A DNA stretch of 64,000 nt from Ardenticatenales bacterium (GCA_020634515.1 JACKBL010000003.1:372001-436000); one strand, 5' to 3'; shown: positions 41,632 to 50,401, counted from the stretch's first letter. Numbers and translations: made by a program. Notes: a model not told the origin generated them from the letters alone.

Positions 41632-43194
41632 CTACGGCAAATTCTCGCGGGGAGCATACTGCTGGCGGCGGCAGGGATTAAAATCCGCGCCCAAGACCAC
41701 CCGGTAATTATAGGGATAAGCATCATCGTCTTGATTCAAGAGAAAAGTAGATGATTCCTGGTCCAGTACCCAACTCAGCAGCCAGTCATAGGAACCCTTG
41801 AAAGAACTGGCATAATAAGTCACTTCCGTATAATCATCAACCGATCCTTCCTCCGGGTTGATGATGGGAATAAATCCCTGCCAGGCAAGATTGTCCGCCG
41901 CCAGCAGCGCCATGTCCGGATTGCCCGTGTGGTTGAGCAACTCCACGTAAACAGGCACGCGGTTGGACCGATTGAGGCTGGAGAGGGTGAACAACCGCTG
42001 CACGACCGTCTGTGTCGTGTCCCAGTTAACCAAAAACACATCCTGCTGGTAAGTCGGAGGACGCCAAATAATCATGTCCTCCGGCAGAAGGTGCAAATGC
42101 TCAATACCATTTTCGCGAATAGACGAGGCAATGGTGGCGAACTGTAAAATACGACCAATGTCCAGGTCCGTCCGCACCGAATCCCGATAGGTTTCCCACA
42201 GGGCAGGTATATCTTCGAGCAAATTGAGATCAACCCCCTTATTCAGGAGCGCGTGCAAAATCTGCTGCTGGCGGCGGTTGCGGTCAAAATCGCTCGTCGT
42301 CTTGCGCGAGCGCGCATACCATAAAGCCAGGTCGCCATCCATATGGTAAACGCCCTGCTCCAGCGTAAACATCTCCCAGTTTTCCTCCACATTCACATTC
42401 AGATCAGGCGATTTGAGCCGCCAATCCGTCAGCGAACAACCCACGGCAATGTCCACCCCCCCCAATGCGTCCACAACTTGCCGGAAACCGGCGAAGTCAA
42501 TCTGGGCAAAATAATGAACCGGTACGCCAAAATTGTAGAGGATGGTGTCTTTGACCTGGCCAATGGCCCCCGTCGGGTAGCCGACGGCATCGCCATGTGA
42601 GAGGGCCTGATTGATGTTCGCCATGCGCCAGCCAGGAACATAAACGTAAAGATCGCGGGGAAGGGAGAGCATGGCGGCTGTCTTGTTCCTGACGTTGACG
42701 GAAACGATCAAAATAGTATCCGTATTGGAGGCGCCGGAGCTAAGGGGAGTGTCGTTACCCAGCAGCAGGATGTTGATTGCGCCATCGGGCAACTCGTAGG
42801 TAGGAACCGCCGTGGGAATGGGCAGTTCGCGTGAATCGGTGGCGTTGGGGCGCGGCGTGTCCACGGCAATGGTAGATAGCCACGGCGGCACGGGTGTGGG
42901 CGTTTCCGTGGGCGTGGGAGAGGGAACCGGGGTGCGTGTCGGCGCGGCAGTGCGGGTGGGTGTGCCAGAAGGACCGGGCGTGACGGTCAAGGGCGGGGTA
43001 GGCGTCATGGTGAAGCGAGGCGACGGGGGCGGCGTTTCGGTCATTGCCCGGGCAGTCGGCACGAGGGTGGGTACACCCGCCACTCTTTGCGCACCCATTG
43101 GGCGGGAAGATTGGCAGGCAACAAGCGGCGGAGCAGCCAGAAGGAAGAGCCAGACGACAGAGCAAAGCAGGCGGCGAAGGGTCCAATTCATCAT
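41632..43194 (-). CDS. LytR-CpsA-Psr (LCP) family lipoprotein
   Basis: 520 residues. The N-terminus is a lipoprotein signal (LLCSVVWLFLLAAPPLVACQ with Cys in the lipobox), followed by a 100-residue Pro/Thr linker rich in PTPTETPTPVPP. From about residue 140 the LCP domain appears: INILLLGNDTPLSSGASNTDTILIVSVN, MLSLPRDLYVYVPGW, ALGGVDIAVGC and WYARSRKTTSDFDRNRRQQQIL with the conserved Arg cluster. LCP enzymes transfer undecaprenyl-linked glycopolymers to the cell envelope. A C-terminal LytR_C-like region may follow (IRVPVYVELLNHTG-like stretch). The ATG at 43194 (MMNWTLRR) fits the signal peptide best. The palindromic 15-bp array lies 72 bp upstream. Confidence 0.88.
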   Translation of the reverse strand: MMNWTLRRLLCSVVWLFLLAAPPLVACQSSRPMGAQRVAGVPTLVPTARAMTETPPPSPRFTMTPTPPLTVTPGPSGTPTRTAAPTRTPVPSPTPTETPTPVPPWLSTIAVDTPRPNATDSRELPIPTAVPTYELPDGAINILLLGNDTPLSSGASNTDTILIVSVNVRNKTAAMLSLPRDLYVYVPGWRMANINQALSHGDAVGYPTGAIGQVKDTILYNFGVPVHYFAQIDFAGFRQVVDALGGVDIAVGCSLTDWRLKSPDLNVNVEENWEMFTLEQGVYHMDGDLALWYARSRKTTSDFDRNRRQQQILHALLNKGVDLNLLEDIPALWETYRDSVRTDLDIGRILQFATIASSIRENGIEHLHLLPEDMIIWRPPTYQQDVFLVNWDTTQTVVQRLFTLSSLNRSNRVPVYVELLNHTGNPDMALLAADNLAWQGFIPIINPEEGSVDDYTEVTYYASSFKGSYDWLLSWVLDQESSTFLLNQDDDAYPYNYRVVLGADFNPCRRQQYAPRENLP

Positions 43195-43265
43195 ATGTCT
43201 GGGCGTGGCAATGGCGTTAGTGCCATCCGAAAGCAACTTCATGTTTTCATCGGAAAGCTATCTAT

Positions 43266-43346
43266 GATAGCGGCTATCAAGATAGCGGCTATCAAGATAG
43301 CGGCTATCAAGATAGCGGCTATCAAGATAGCGGCTATCAAGATAGC
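43266..43346. repeat. Palindromic 15-bp tandem array upstream of the LCP gene
   Basis: Five perfect copies of GATAGCGGCTATCAA plus a partial sixth. Each unit contains the palindrome GATAGC-GGCTATC (arms overlapping by one), so the array offers five identical twofold sites, suggesting a binding array for a dimeric protein or a slippage product. Confidence 0.92.
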
Positions 43347-43490
43347 TGTGGCAGTCAATCATCTGTGGCCTGGGATAACGGGTCAACATCAGGCTTATCT
43401 TGTGGACAACACCAAAGGTCAAGGTCTTTTGTGAAGCGGGGTTCGGCGTACTGGATGACGGCGTATCCGTCAATTACCAGATATTTAACC
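43347..43490 (-). pseudogene. Internally deleted remnant of a nucleotidyltransferase gene
   Basis: 43347-43395 matches the 3' end (44355-44402) and 43410-43490 matches the 5' part (44680-44765) of the intact nucleotidyltransferase gene, including GGTCAAGGTCTTTTGTGAAG and ATTACCAGATA. The middle is gone. Confidence 0.8.
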
Positions 43491-43698
43491 TTGACTCTAC
43501 TGAAAAAAGGTCAAAAACCGGGTTTTTACACATGAACCACTCTGGTAATTTTTGCCGGACAATCGAAAAACCCGGTTTTTTCAGTGAAGGGGTGTAGTTT
43601 TCTAACGGCAAGTCGAGGGTATGAAGTGCATCATGCCCTGCCACAATCAGTTGTACGGCTAAACGTTTGGGCAAATGTGCATCAACGAGGAACTTCAT
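43474..43698 (-). pseudogene. Truncated DUF5615 (PIN-like) toxin
   Basis: 74 codons. The first 35 residues, MKFLVDAHLPKRLAVQLIVAGHDALHTLDLP, are the N-terminal half of a DUF5615 PIN-like ribonuclease toxin. The remainder is encoded by an unrelated inverted repeat (AAAAACCCGGTTTTT type arms) and the nucleotidyltransferase remnant, so the catalytic C-terminal half is missing. Probably inactive. Overlaps the DUF433 antitoxin gene stop by 4 nt, the usual operon layout of the pair. Confidence 0.75.
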
Positions 43699-43934
43699 GC
43701 CAATACGGTCTCTAGCCGTTTCACTTGACTGAGCCGTGTAGCAAAGGCAAGTACGGCCAAAATATCTTCAGGCTCCAGATCTTCATAGTCCGCCAGAATT
43801 TCCTCATTGCTCATGCCGGCACTCAGCAATTCCAGGATCACCTCGATCGGGTAGCGTAATCCGCGAATGCATGGCTTCCCATGACAGATTTCCGGGTTAA
43901 TCGTGATGCGCTTTAGCAAGGCCAATGTTTCCAT
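43695..43934 (-). CDS. DUF433 antitoxin-like protein
   Basis: 79 residues from ATG 43934. LLKRITINPEICHGKPCIRGLRYPIEVIL and GMSNEEILADYEDLEPEDILAVL are the DUF433 signature, a small winged-helix family usually encoded just before DUF5615 PIN-like toxins. GGAG lies directly upstream of the start; a longer in-frame start at 44006 is possible. Its toxin partner is truncated, so this is an orphaned antitoxin. Confidence 0.8.
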   Translation of the reverse strand: METLALLKRITINPEICHGKPCIRGLRYPIEVILELLSAGMSNEEILADYEDLEPEDILAVLAFATRLSQVKRLETVLA

Positions 43935-44108
43935 TTCTCCATCGCCGAGGTCTTGAAGACAAGTATAAAACTGATCAACAGCTTCGTCCAGGCTCTCAGG
44001 CGGCACAGGATCACAGGTAGTGGCTCAATGCCGGCATTCCTGCTGTGGCTGGTTTGTGGGGGGGTAGATTTGTCAAATCATCTCTGAAGATTTGACAAAA
44101 CTTTGTTC

Positions 44109-44204
44109 GTGGCTGGTTTGTGGGGTGGGTAATTGCCGGCATTCTCAGCAAACCACCTGGCGTCCCCCATCATGACAACTTGTTTGCCCATCCGGCAGGT
44201 CAGC
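44109..44204. repeat. About 95-bp direct repeat, left copy
   Basis: GTGGCTGGTTTGTGGGGTGG ... TTGCCGGCATT ... CATGACAACTTGTTTGCCCA ... CGGCAGG. The right copy lies at 45124-45222, and a partial copy begins at 44047. The pair brackets the nucleotidyltransferase module. Confidence 0.75.
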
Positions 44205-44270
44205 GCAACCGGTACAACTGGCGACAACAGACATGGCTAAGGAACGAAAATTAAATAGCTTATCCACTCA

Positions 44271-44302
44271 GATTGGTTCAATCTCCGAAAATTGAACCAA
44301 TC
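44271..44302. repeat. Inverted repeat family B
   Basis: Arms GATTGGTTCAAT / ATTGAACCAATC around an 8-nt loop, downstream of the nucleotidyltransferase gene. Related to 19182-19214 and 55254-55284. Confidence 0.65.
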
Positions 44303-44359
44303 TTGACCAACTTATTTAAGCGCCATTCGTAAACCAATCAACCAATCAAACAATAGCAG

Positions 44360-44815
44360 TCAATCATCTTTGGTCTGGGATAACAGGTCAGCATCAATCT
44401 TATCTTGTAGACGTCCAGAAGCACGTTTGGAAGTAATCAAGTCTTGGCGCGAAATAAAAACGACTGGAAGATCATCAAATTTCACTTCAATTCTTCGCTG
44501 CCATGCTTCGGCGAACTGTAAACCAGGTATACCCATCAAAATATCTATCCGTACCGGCGGAACACCCATTTGGTAAAAATAGCCTTCCTCGGCAAAATCA
44601 GCTTCGGTTAAACCGACAAGTGGCGCGCCAAACTCTTGAAGAGAGTTGTAAACAGCCTGAGCGTTATCCACATCAGTGCTGATCCAAAGGTCAAGGTCTT
44701 TTGTGAAGCGGGGTTCGGCGTACTGGATGACGGCGTACCCGCCAATTACCAGATACTTAACCTTGTTGTCGTTGAAAATTTTCAACAGATCGCTGTAATC
44801 GGAGTTGACGAACAT
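44360..44815 (-). CDS. MNT/AbiEii-like nucleotidyltransferase
   Basis: 151 residues. VKYLVIGGYAVIQYAEPRFTKDLDLWI contains the GG...DLDL nucleotidyltransferase core near residues 25-45, with a third acidic residue in VRIDILMG. The family includes MNT antitoxins and AbiEii-like toxins that modify tRNA or protein. It overlaps a short upstream gene by 59 bp, and the pair looks like a toxin-antitoxin type module. A deleted copy of this gene lies at 43347-43490. Confidence 0.78.
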   Translation of the reverse strand: MFVNSDYSDLLKIFNDNKVKYLVIGGYAVIQYAEPRFTKDLDLWISTDVDNAQAVYNSLQEFGAPLVGLTEADFAEEGYFYQMGVPPVRIDILMGIPGLQFAEAWQRRIEVKFDDLPVVFISRQDLITSKRASGRLQDKIDADLLSQTKDD

Positions 44816-44966
44816 CTATGCCCTTAACTTTGACATAATGAACAATTAGCTCCCAGGTCGCCTCAAAACGGGCTTCTGAGGATTGGGCTTGCCAAAAATC
44901 CAGATCAAATGAACGATCCAGTTCGCTGATTTTGCCCCTGCGTTCAAAAGAAACAGTTTGTGTCAT
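44757..44966 (-). CDS. Small partner of the nucleotidyltransferase
   Basis: 69 residues. MTQTVSFERRGKISELDRSF and FDLDFWQAQSSEARFEATWE resemble short proteins often found directly before MNT-type genes, and the frame ends in LRLQRSVENFQRQQ. Overlap with the downstream gene supports translational coupling. No enzymatic motif is present. Role as antitoxin or helper is inferred from position. Confidence 0.6.
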   Translation of the reverse strand: MTQTVSFERRGKISELDRSFDLDFWQAQSSEARFEATWELIVHYVKVKGIDVRQLRLQRSVENFQRQQG

Positions 44967-45123
44967 TACAATACCTTCGCCAAAAAAGACGTGGAACGGG
45001 TGGTTGTGTTAGATGCGGTTTTTCAACCGCCACGAAGAGAAATTGTCCAACACCCATCGTTCATGACGGATATTTTAGCACCTTTACAATGAGGAACAAT
45101 TTCGCCCGGTTTCATTTAGATTT

Positions 45124-45222
45124 GTGGCTGGTTTGCGGGGTGGGGTAATTGCCGGCATTCCCACCACCCCACCTGGCATCCCCTATCGTGACAACTTGTT
45201 TACCCACCCGGCAGGACAGAGC
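45124..45222. repeat. About 95-bp direct repeat, right copy
   Basis: Same sequence as 44109-44204 with scattered differences. It cuts into the 3' end of the transposase remnant. Confidence 0.75.
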
Positions 45223-45745
45223 AAATCAGCCAGCGTTCTGGATAAACCGCCTGCATGGAGGCAGCGGTCAGTTCCAACACAGGCGTACCCAGCAGCAGCG
45301 GGTCTTCGAAATCAGGGTGGTGAATAGCGACAACCTGTAGGCGTGTGTGTCGTAATTGGCGCTTACGCTTTTCGTCTTCAACCCGGTCCAGATGTCGCTC
45401 CAGGAAGTAGACGGGGGACCAGACCTCAACCTTTATTTCAACGCTATCCTCAGCAACAAGTGTGTGCGTTTGCGTTGGTTTGGACGCAGGCAGAAGATTG
45501 TCCCCATGCTTTCGCGCCAATGGGCGCACCACTTCAGCCTGGCGGTGGCTGGGCGTTGGCCCCTTCTTGGCGGTTCGTGGCGGTATCTTGCCCGCTGTCT
45601 TGCCAAAGGTGCAATTTTTGGCTAGCCGTACCACACAGTTATTCACCCCATGCCTGACAGCATCAACCAATGAAAATCCAGCATCAAAGAGGGCCAGGTC
45701 TGTCTCCGTCAGCTTTTTGCCGACCTGCTTGTACACCTTTTCCAT
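45200..45745 (-). pseudogene. Probable DDE transposase remnant
   Basis: 181 codons. LALFDAGFSLVDAVRHG resembles the second catalytic-Asp region of IS4-like DDE transposases (DxGF), and ELTAASMQAVYPERW resembles the start of the third-catalytic-residue region (YxxRW followed by E). The N-terminal third is missing and the C-terminus ends in the adjoining direct repeat (LICSVLPGG), so the gene is truncated at both ends. The family call is by eye and modest; an unrelated hypothetical protein is possible. Confidence 0.45.
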
Positions 45746-45809
45746 CTCCGCGGATGGCGCGTATTGACTCGTATCACCGCTGCTTGTTGCACCTGATAAT
45801 TGATAGCTG

Positions 45810-45870
45810 TGGGCGTGTTGGTGTTGGTGTTTGTTTTCACATACTAATCATCCATCAACACGCCCTTTTT
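45810..45870 (+). terminator. Hairpin with T run, orphan terminator-like
   Basis: Stem GGGCGTGTTG / CAACACGCCC followed by six T residues, with a 35-nt loop. No rightward gene precedes it, so it may be a relic of the decayed mobile element. The rest of the 380-bp gap 45746-46125 shows only the hairpin at 45984. Confidence 0.4.
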
Positions 45871-45983
45871 TGCACCCCCTATTTTCTCTCGATTAGGGGA
45901 AACCAAAGATGTCCAGCCATTTATGGCACGTTGGCACGTAATCTGGTCTTAAACCCGCCGCTGTTGCGCTAACTCATGTCGCT

Positions 45984-46021
45984 ATCGCCATCGCTATCGA
46001 AAATCCGATAGTGATGGCGAT
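45984..46021 (-). terminator. Hairpin downstream of the ABC-2 permease gene
   Basis: Arms ATCGCCATCGCTATCG / CGATAGTGATGGCGAT (one G-T position) around a 6-nt loop, 105 bp after the permease stop. No T run follows, so terminator function is tentative. Confidence 0.4.
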
Positions 46022-46125
46022 TGGGGGCAGGAGATGGCGCTCAACTGCCGGCATAAATAGCAAAATCAAATTCAGCCTGGCGGGGAGCGGTGGGGTGGCC
46101 GTTGCAGTTGATGGCTCGGATATGG

Positions 46126-47019
46126 TTACAGCTTCTCGCCAAAAAGGTGCTGTGTGCGTGCGAAAAGAGTGTACCCGACAAGCAAGGTGATAATGGCCGT
46201 GATCAGGGTGCGCGCGAAGAAGGCAAGATCCATGGGCGCGGGGCCGCTGCTGCCGGTCGTGCCCCAAAGGACGGTGCGATAGGCGTCAACAATGGAGGCC
46301 ATGGGGTTGAGCCAGCGCATCAGTTGCGCCGGGACAAAGGAAATGCCGGCAATCACCTGCCGCGCCCCATACAGTTCCAAAGGATAAAAAATGGGCGTCA
46401 GGAAAAAACCCGCCAACAGCAGCACGTCCAGGATCATCACCACATCCCGATAAAAAACGTGCAGCGCGCCACAAAACAGTGCCAACCCCAGCGTAAAGAT
46501 AAGTTGCGTCAACAAAATCAGGGGAACCCACAGCGCGTGAACCGTCAGCCCCAGGCCAGAGCCATAGAGAAAGCCCACCAACACCAGCAAGGCTATCAGA
46601 AAATGGACCAGGTTGGAGAGAATGGCCGCCGACGGCAACAATTCACGCGGAAAATACACTTTCTTAATCAGCGCGTCATTGCTGGTGATGGAAACCGTCC
46701 CCGCCATCAGCGACGAACTGAAAAAGTTCCACGGAATCAGCCCCACCAGGAAAAAGACGGAATAATCGCGCACCCCGTCATTGCGAAAAATCGTAAAGAT
46801 AAGGCTGAAGACGACCATCATCAGCAGCGGATTCAGCAAACTCCAAAAAACACCCAGGAGGGAATTCTTATAGCGCACCTTCAGGTCGCGGGCGACCAAA
46901 TTACGCAGCAAAAAGCGGTATTGAACCAGCTCGCGTACATGCCGGCGCGCGGCGGAGCCGATCGTCTCTTCAGCGGTCAGCGATTGTTGCATAAACGGAT
47001 CTCTCGCATACTTTGGCAT
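46126..47019 (-). CDS. ABC-2 type polysaccharide/O-antigen export permease
   Basis: 297 residues with six membrane helices. The pre-TM segment LLRNLVARDLKVRYKNSLLGVFWSLLNPLLMM is the hallmark of Wzm/TagG-type permeases, and NDALIKKVYFPRELLP and FLTPIFYPLE are conserved in the family. It exports lipid-linked polysaccharides with an ATPase partner (Wzt/TagH-like), which would be expected next door but is not in the neighbouring sequence: the gene upstream is divergent. An internal ATG at 46992 (MQQSLTAEE) is an alternative start. Confidence 0.9.
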   Translation of the reverse strand: MPKYARDPFMQQSLTAEETIGSAARRHVRELVQYRFLLRNLVARDLKVRYKNSLLGVFWSLLNPLLMMVVFSLIFTIFRNDGVRDYSVFFLVGLIPWNFFSSSLMAGTVSITSNDALIKKVYFPRELLPSAAILSNLVHFLIALLVLVGFLYGSGLGLTVHALWVPLILLTQLIFTLGLALFCGALHVFYRDVVMILDVLLLAGFFLTPIFYPLELYGARQVIAGISFVPAQLMRWLNPMASIVDAYRTVLWGTTGSSGPAPMDLAFFARTLITAIITLLVGYTLFARTQHLFGEKL

Positions 47020-47122
47020 CCATATGAGCGATTATAGTAAGTTCCCCCACAACCGGCAATTGGCAAGCGGCAGTCGCCATTGTCCCGCTTCCCCCAACCC
47101 CATATAATCCACGTATTCCCAT

Positions 47123-47179
47123 GAACCTGCCGGGGTTTCTCAAGAAGCGGTCCTGTAAACAAGCTAAACCTGGCAGGTC
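47123..47179 (+). repeat. Inverted repeat family D, copy 2
   Basis: Arms AACCTGCCGGGGTTT / AAACCTGGCAGGT, as at 35275-35329. It lies in the divergent space between the permease and the Tat-exported protein gene, so here it is not a terminator of either. Confidence 0.7.
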
Positions 47180-47204
47180 TTGCTCAAGTCACAGCGAGGT
47201 TATC

Positions 47205-48254
47205 ATGTCCCAGACGCCCGTCAACAACAACCTCAGCCGTCGCGGCTTCCTGCAAACCGCCGTGGCCGCCGCCGCCGGAGCCGCCGCTGCCGGAGCCAGC
47301 GCGGCTTTTGTCCTCAACAATGCAGGCGAAAGCGCCGCCATCATGCCCGCCGCCGCGCCCGTCGCGCCGCTCACCCGCGCCCAAACCACCATGCCCGTGG
47401 CGCAAGAAAGCGCCGATCTCTTCAGTCAACTTGTAGCCGCGCAAGCGGACAACATGCGCCTGCAGGCGGAACTCGCCGCCGCGCAGCGCAAGATCGAAAG
47501 TCTGCAAACGGCCACCGGCCAGGGGGACATGGTGCAGGCGATGCAGCAGGAGTTGAACACCGCCCACAACGAGTTGGGCGTCCTCTCCGGGCTGGTGGCT
47601 CTCTATGATCAGCTTGATGGCCTGGACGTGGAGACCCTGATCGACAACGGCCTCAACGCCGTCGGGGAGACGCTGGGGGGGCTGCTGGACCACCTGCCCA
47701 CGCTCAGCGAAGGGCTGGACGCCGGAGAACGCGCCCTGGCGGAACTGGAAGCGCAAGTTCCGCTGGTGGACAGCGGGCGGCGCTGGCTCGCGAATCAAAT
47801 GAGCAAACTGGGCGGATACCTCGATGGGTTGGAACAGGTCTTGCGGCAGGTGGTGGCTCGTGCCGGCACTTTCTTCGACATGCTCGACGACTGGTTCAAA
47901 GACATCCTCAAATGGCTCCCCTTCGGCATTGGCAGCACCGCCATCCTCGTCATTGACGCCCTCACCGCCCTCCTCAACGAAACGCCACACACCATCAACG
48001 GCCTGCGCGCCAACGTCGCCGACCCATTGGACCTATGGCTGGCGGAAGAAGCGGGACAGCAGCGCATCCACAGCCGCCTGATCACGCCGCTGCGCCAGCA
48101 AACAATGGACCCAATCCCCACGGCGATCACCCGCGCCCGCGAGACCCACGCCACCTACGAAGAGCAGTTAGCCACGCCTGTACAGCAAGCCATCGCCGAC
48201 CGCCGCCTCGTGCGCCAACTGATCGCCGACTACCGCCAGGAACACCAAATCTGA
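47205..48254 (+). CDS. Tat-exported helical protein of unknown function
   Basis: 349 residues. The N-terminus LSRRGFLQTAVAAAAGAAAA is a twin-arginine signal, predicting export in folded form. A coiled-coil segment follows (ADNMRLQAELAAAQRKIESL), then mostly amphipathic helices (VETLIDNGLNAVGETLGGLL; GLEQVLRQVVARAGTFFDML) with a hydrophobic patch ILKWLPFGIGSTAILVIDAL. No cofactor or catalytic motif is recognised, so it is probably a structural or membrane-associated envelope protein. The ATG at 47205 is chosen because it places the RR motif near residue 12; an upstream start would run through repeat sequence. Confidence 0.7.
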   Translation: MSQTPVNNNLSRRGFLQTAVAAAAGAAAAGASAAFVLNNAGESAAIMPAAAPVAPLTRAQTTMPVAQESADLFSQLVAAQADNMRLQAELAAAQRKIESLQTATGQGDMVQAMQQELNTAHNELGVLSGLVALYDQLDGLDVETLIDNGLNAVGETLGGLLDHLPTLSEGLDAGERALAELEAQVPLVDSGRRWLANQMSKLGGYLDGLEQVLRQVVARAGTFFDMLDDWFKDILKWLPFGIGSTAILVIDALTALLNETPHTINGLRANVADPLDLWLAEEAGQQRIHSRLITPLRQQTMDPIPTAITRARETHATYEEQLATPVQQAIADRRLVRQLIADYRQEHQI

Positions 48255-48533
48255 CCACCACCGTGCGATGCCCCCGTCTGTCGGCGCGCCACGCCTTTTC
48301 CCCTTTTTGCGCCACTACGTGCCCGTTGCCTGAGCCTGAGCAGGCAACCTGGGCTTCGCCAGACTCAGCCCACGATAGGATCCGTCGTTCTGTAATCACC
48401 TTTTTGCCACATTTCCCTTTTTTTTCTATACTAAGCGACCTGTTAACATTCTGTTAACATCACACCATCTCGTGGCCACGCTTCGCCATTTGCGTCGCAA
48501 ACGACCTGGCGACTCGTTGACCTTAATTTCTCA

Positions 48534-48628
48534 GTAACTGCTACGCCAGATTGGATCAAATTTCTCTGGTGAAGATGGCCATTGAGCGCGTGACATTGGT
48601 CCAATCTCCAGAGAGCGTTAGTAGTTGC
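48534..48628 (-). mobile_element. MITE family A, full-length 95-bp copy (inverted)
   Basis: Ends GTAACTGCTA / TTAGTAGTTGC with the standard body in reverse orientation. The flanks ATTTCTCA and ATTTCACG are only partly alike, so the target duplication has decayed. It ends 15 bp before the Pit start codon and may carry its promoter. Confidence 0.88.
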
Positions 48629-48643
48629 ATTTCACGTTCCTAT

Positions 48644-49630
48644 ATGAGTTTCTCTTTCTACCTGCTGTTGCTGACGGCCGTTACCTTCGACTTTCTGAAC
48701 GGTTTTCATGATAGTTCCAACATCGTAGCTACGCCGATAGCCTCGCGGGCCATGTCCCCACGAGCCGTGCTGCTACTGGCGGCGGCGGCGCACTTCGTTG
48801 GCCCGTTTCTGTTTGGCGTGGCCGTCGCCAAGACCATCGGAGAGGGGTTGGTTGACCCCGCACACGTGACGCTGCCCGTCGTCATTGCCGCCATGCTGTC
48901 CGCCGTCGTCTGGAATATCATCACCTGGCTGCTCGGTGTTCCCTCCAGTTCCTCGCACGCACTGGTTGGCGGCCTGATCGGCGCAGTCGCCATTAGCAAC
49001 GGGCTGGCCGCCGTCAACATGCAAGGGCTGATCAAAATCGTCATTGCCTTGTTTATTTCGCCCGTGCTGGGTTTGATCACCAGCTATATTCTGATGAATC
49101 TAACGCGGTTCCTGGCGCGGGGCGCGACGCCGCGCATCAATCGCTTTTTCAAGCGGGCGCAGGTGGTGACGGCGGTGGCGCTGGCGTTGAGCCACGGGGC
49201 GAATGATGCGCAAAAGACGATGGGCATCATCACGCTGGGCCTGGTGATTGAGGGGGCGATTGACTCCTTTGCGGTGCCACTGTGGGTGATTGCGATCAGT
49301 GCCGGCATGATCGCCCTGGGCACGGCAACAGGCGGCTGGCGACTCATCAAAACCCTCGGCGGTCGCATCTACAAAATCCGCCCCGTGGACGGCTTCGTCT
49401 CCCAGATCGCCGGCGCCGGCGTCATCCTCGGCGCGGCCATGTTTGGCGGTCCCGTCAGCACCACCCAGGTCATGAGTTCCGCCATCATGGGCGCGGGCGC
49501 GGCCCAGCGCGTTTCTAAAGTACGCTGGCAAGTCGGTTACGAAATGCTCGTCGCCTGGGTCCTCACCATCCCCCTTTCCGCCCTCCTTGCCGTCCTTTTT
49601 TACTTCCCGATGAACTGGCTGCTGACCTAA
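48644..49630 (+). CDS. pit: Inorganic phosphate transporter, Pit family
   Basis: 328 residues, about ten membrane helices in two inverted halves. The paired signature appears as DFLNGFHDSSNIVATPIASR near residue 15 and ALALSHGANDAQKTMGIITL near residue 185. GVPSSSSHALVGGLIGA and GGPVSTTQVMSSAIMGAGA complete the family pattern. It imports phosphate (or metal-phosphate) using the proton gradient. The ATG at 48644 is preferred; upstream in-frame codons are MITE-derived. The DUF47 gene follows after a REP spacer. Confidence 0.92.
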   Translation: MSFSFYLLLLTAVTFDFLNGFHDSSNIVATPIASRAMSPRAVLLLAAAAHFVGPFLFGVAVAKTIGEGLVDPAHVTLPVVIAAMLSAVVWNIITWLLGVPSSSSHALVGGLIGAVAISNGLAAVNMQGLIKIVIALFISPVLGLITSYILMNLTRFLARGATPRINRFFKRAQVVTAVALALSHGANDAQKTMGIITLGLVIEGAIDSFAVPLWVIAISAGMIALGTATGGWRLIKTLGGRIYKIRPVDGFVSQIAGAGVILGAAMFGGPVSTTQVMSSAIMGAGAAQRVSKVRWQVGYEMLVAWVLTIPLSALLAVLFYFPMNWLLT

Positions 49631-49645
49631 TGTCTTATCGAACAT

Positions 49646-49700
49646 CTTCCCGGAAGCCGTGTTGCAGCCGAATTGCGCGAATGAGAAAGCTTCCGGGAAG
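49646..49700. repeat. REP-type inverted repeat between pit and the DUF47 gene
   Basis: Arms CTTCCCGGAAGC / GCTTCCGGGAAG separated by about 31 nt. It occupies most of the 91-bp spacer within a probable operon. Confidence 0.85.
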
Positions 49701-49721
49701 GTTTACATCCAGGAGCGCAAC

Positions 49722-50351
49722 ATGGATTGGCTAAAACGATTCTTGCAACCCAAGCGAGACACCTTCGTCCCCCTGATCATCCAGCAGGGCGAGTACGCCG
49801 TCGCCAGCGTGGAAGCGCTGCAAGCCTACCTGCGCAAGCCCATTCCCAAGAAAGGGGAGCAGGCCAAAATGGTCGAACGAGAAGCGGACGAGGTGCAGCG
49901 TATCCTCATTGACAACCTGCTGGATACATTCGTCACGCCCCTGGATCGCGAAGACCTCTTCGCCCTCTCCCGCGCTCTGGACAACTTTGTTGATTATGTC
50001 TACTCAACTGTGGAGGAAATGCAAATCTTCCAGATTGAGCCTTCCCCCGCCCTGGTGCAGATCGCCGGATTGCTCATGGACATGGCCCGTGAACTGCACC
50101 TGGCCACATTGCGCTTATCGGACAATCCGGGCGTGGCCTCCGAACATGCGCGGCGGGCCAAAAAGCTGGAAAATCAAGTGGAGGCCGCCTATCGCGTTAT
50201 CCTCGCCGACTTGTTCCAGGAGCCTGACGCAGACGAAAATCTCATGCTTATCTTGAAAACGCGGGAAGTGCTGCGCCACCTCTCCAACGCCGCCGACCAG
50301 GGGGACCGCGCCGCGGACGTGATCATGGACATCCACATCAAGTGGAGCTGA
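49722..50351 (+). CDS. DUF47/PhoU-like regulator of phosphate transport
   Basis: 209 residues, all-helical PhoU-like fold. Conserved stretches: WLKRFLQPKRDTFVPLIIQQ, VEREADEVQRILIDNL (acidic metal-binding helix), TPLDREDLFALSRALDNFVDYV and NAADQGDRAADVIMDI. Such proteins are almost always encoded next to Pit transporters and are thought to control their activity. AGGAG sets the ATG at 49722. Confidence 0.92.
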   Translation: MDWLKRFLQPKRDTFVPLIIQQGEYAVASVEALQAYLRKPIPKKGEQAKMVEREADEVQRILIDNLLDTFVTPLDREDLFALSRALDNFVDYVYSTVEEMQIFQIEPSPALVQIAGLLMDMARELHLATLRLSDNPGVASEHARRAKKLENQVEAAYRVILADLFQEPDADENLMLILKTREVLRHLSNAADQGDRAADVIMDIHIKWS

Positions 50352-50401
50352 CGCGCAGGGGGAGCCATATGCCACCAAAAGAGGCAACTATTCACGACCA
50401 C

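Noticed and set aside
43266..43346. CRISPR array
   Set aside because: Units are 15 bp, contiguous and without spacers; no cas genes nearby.
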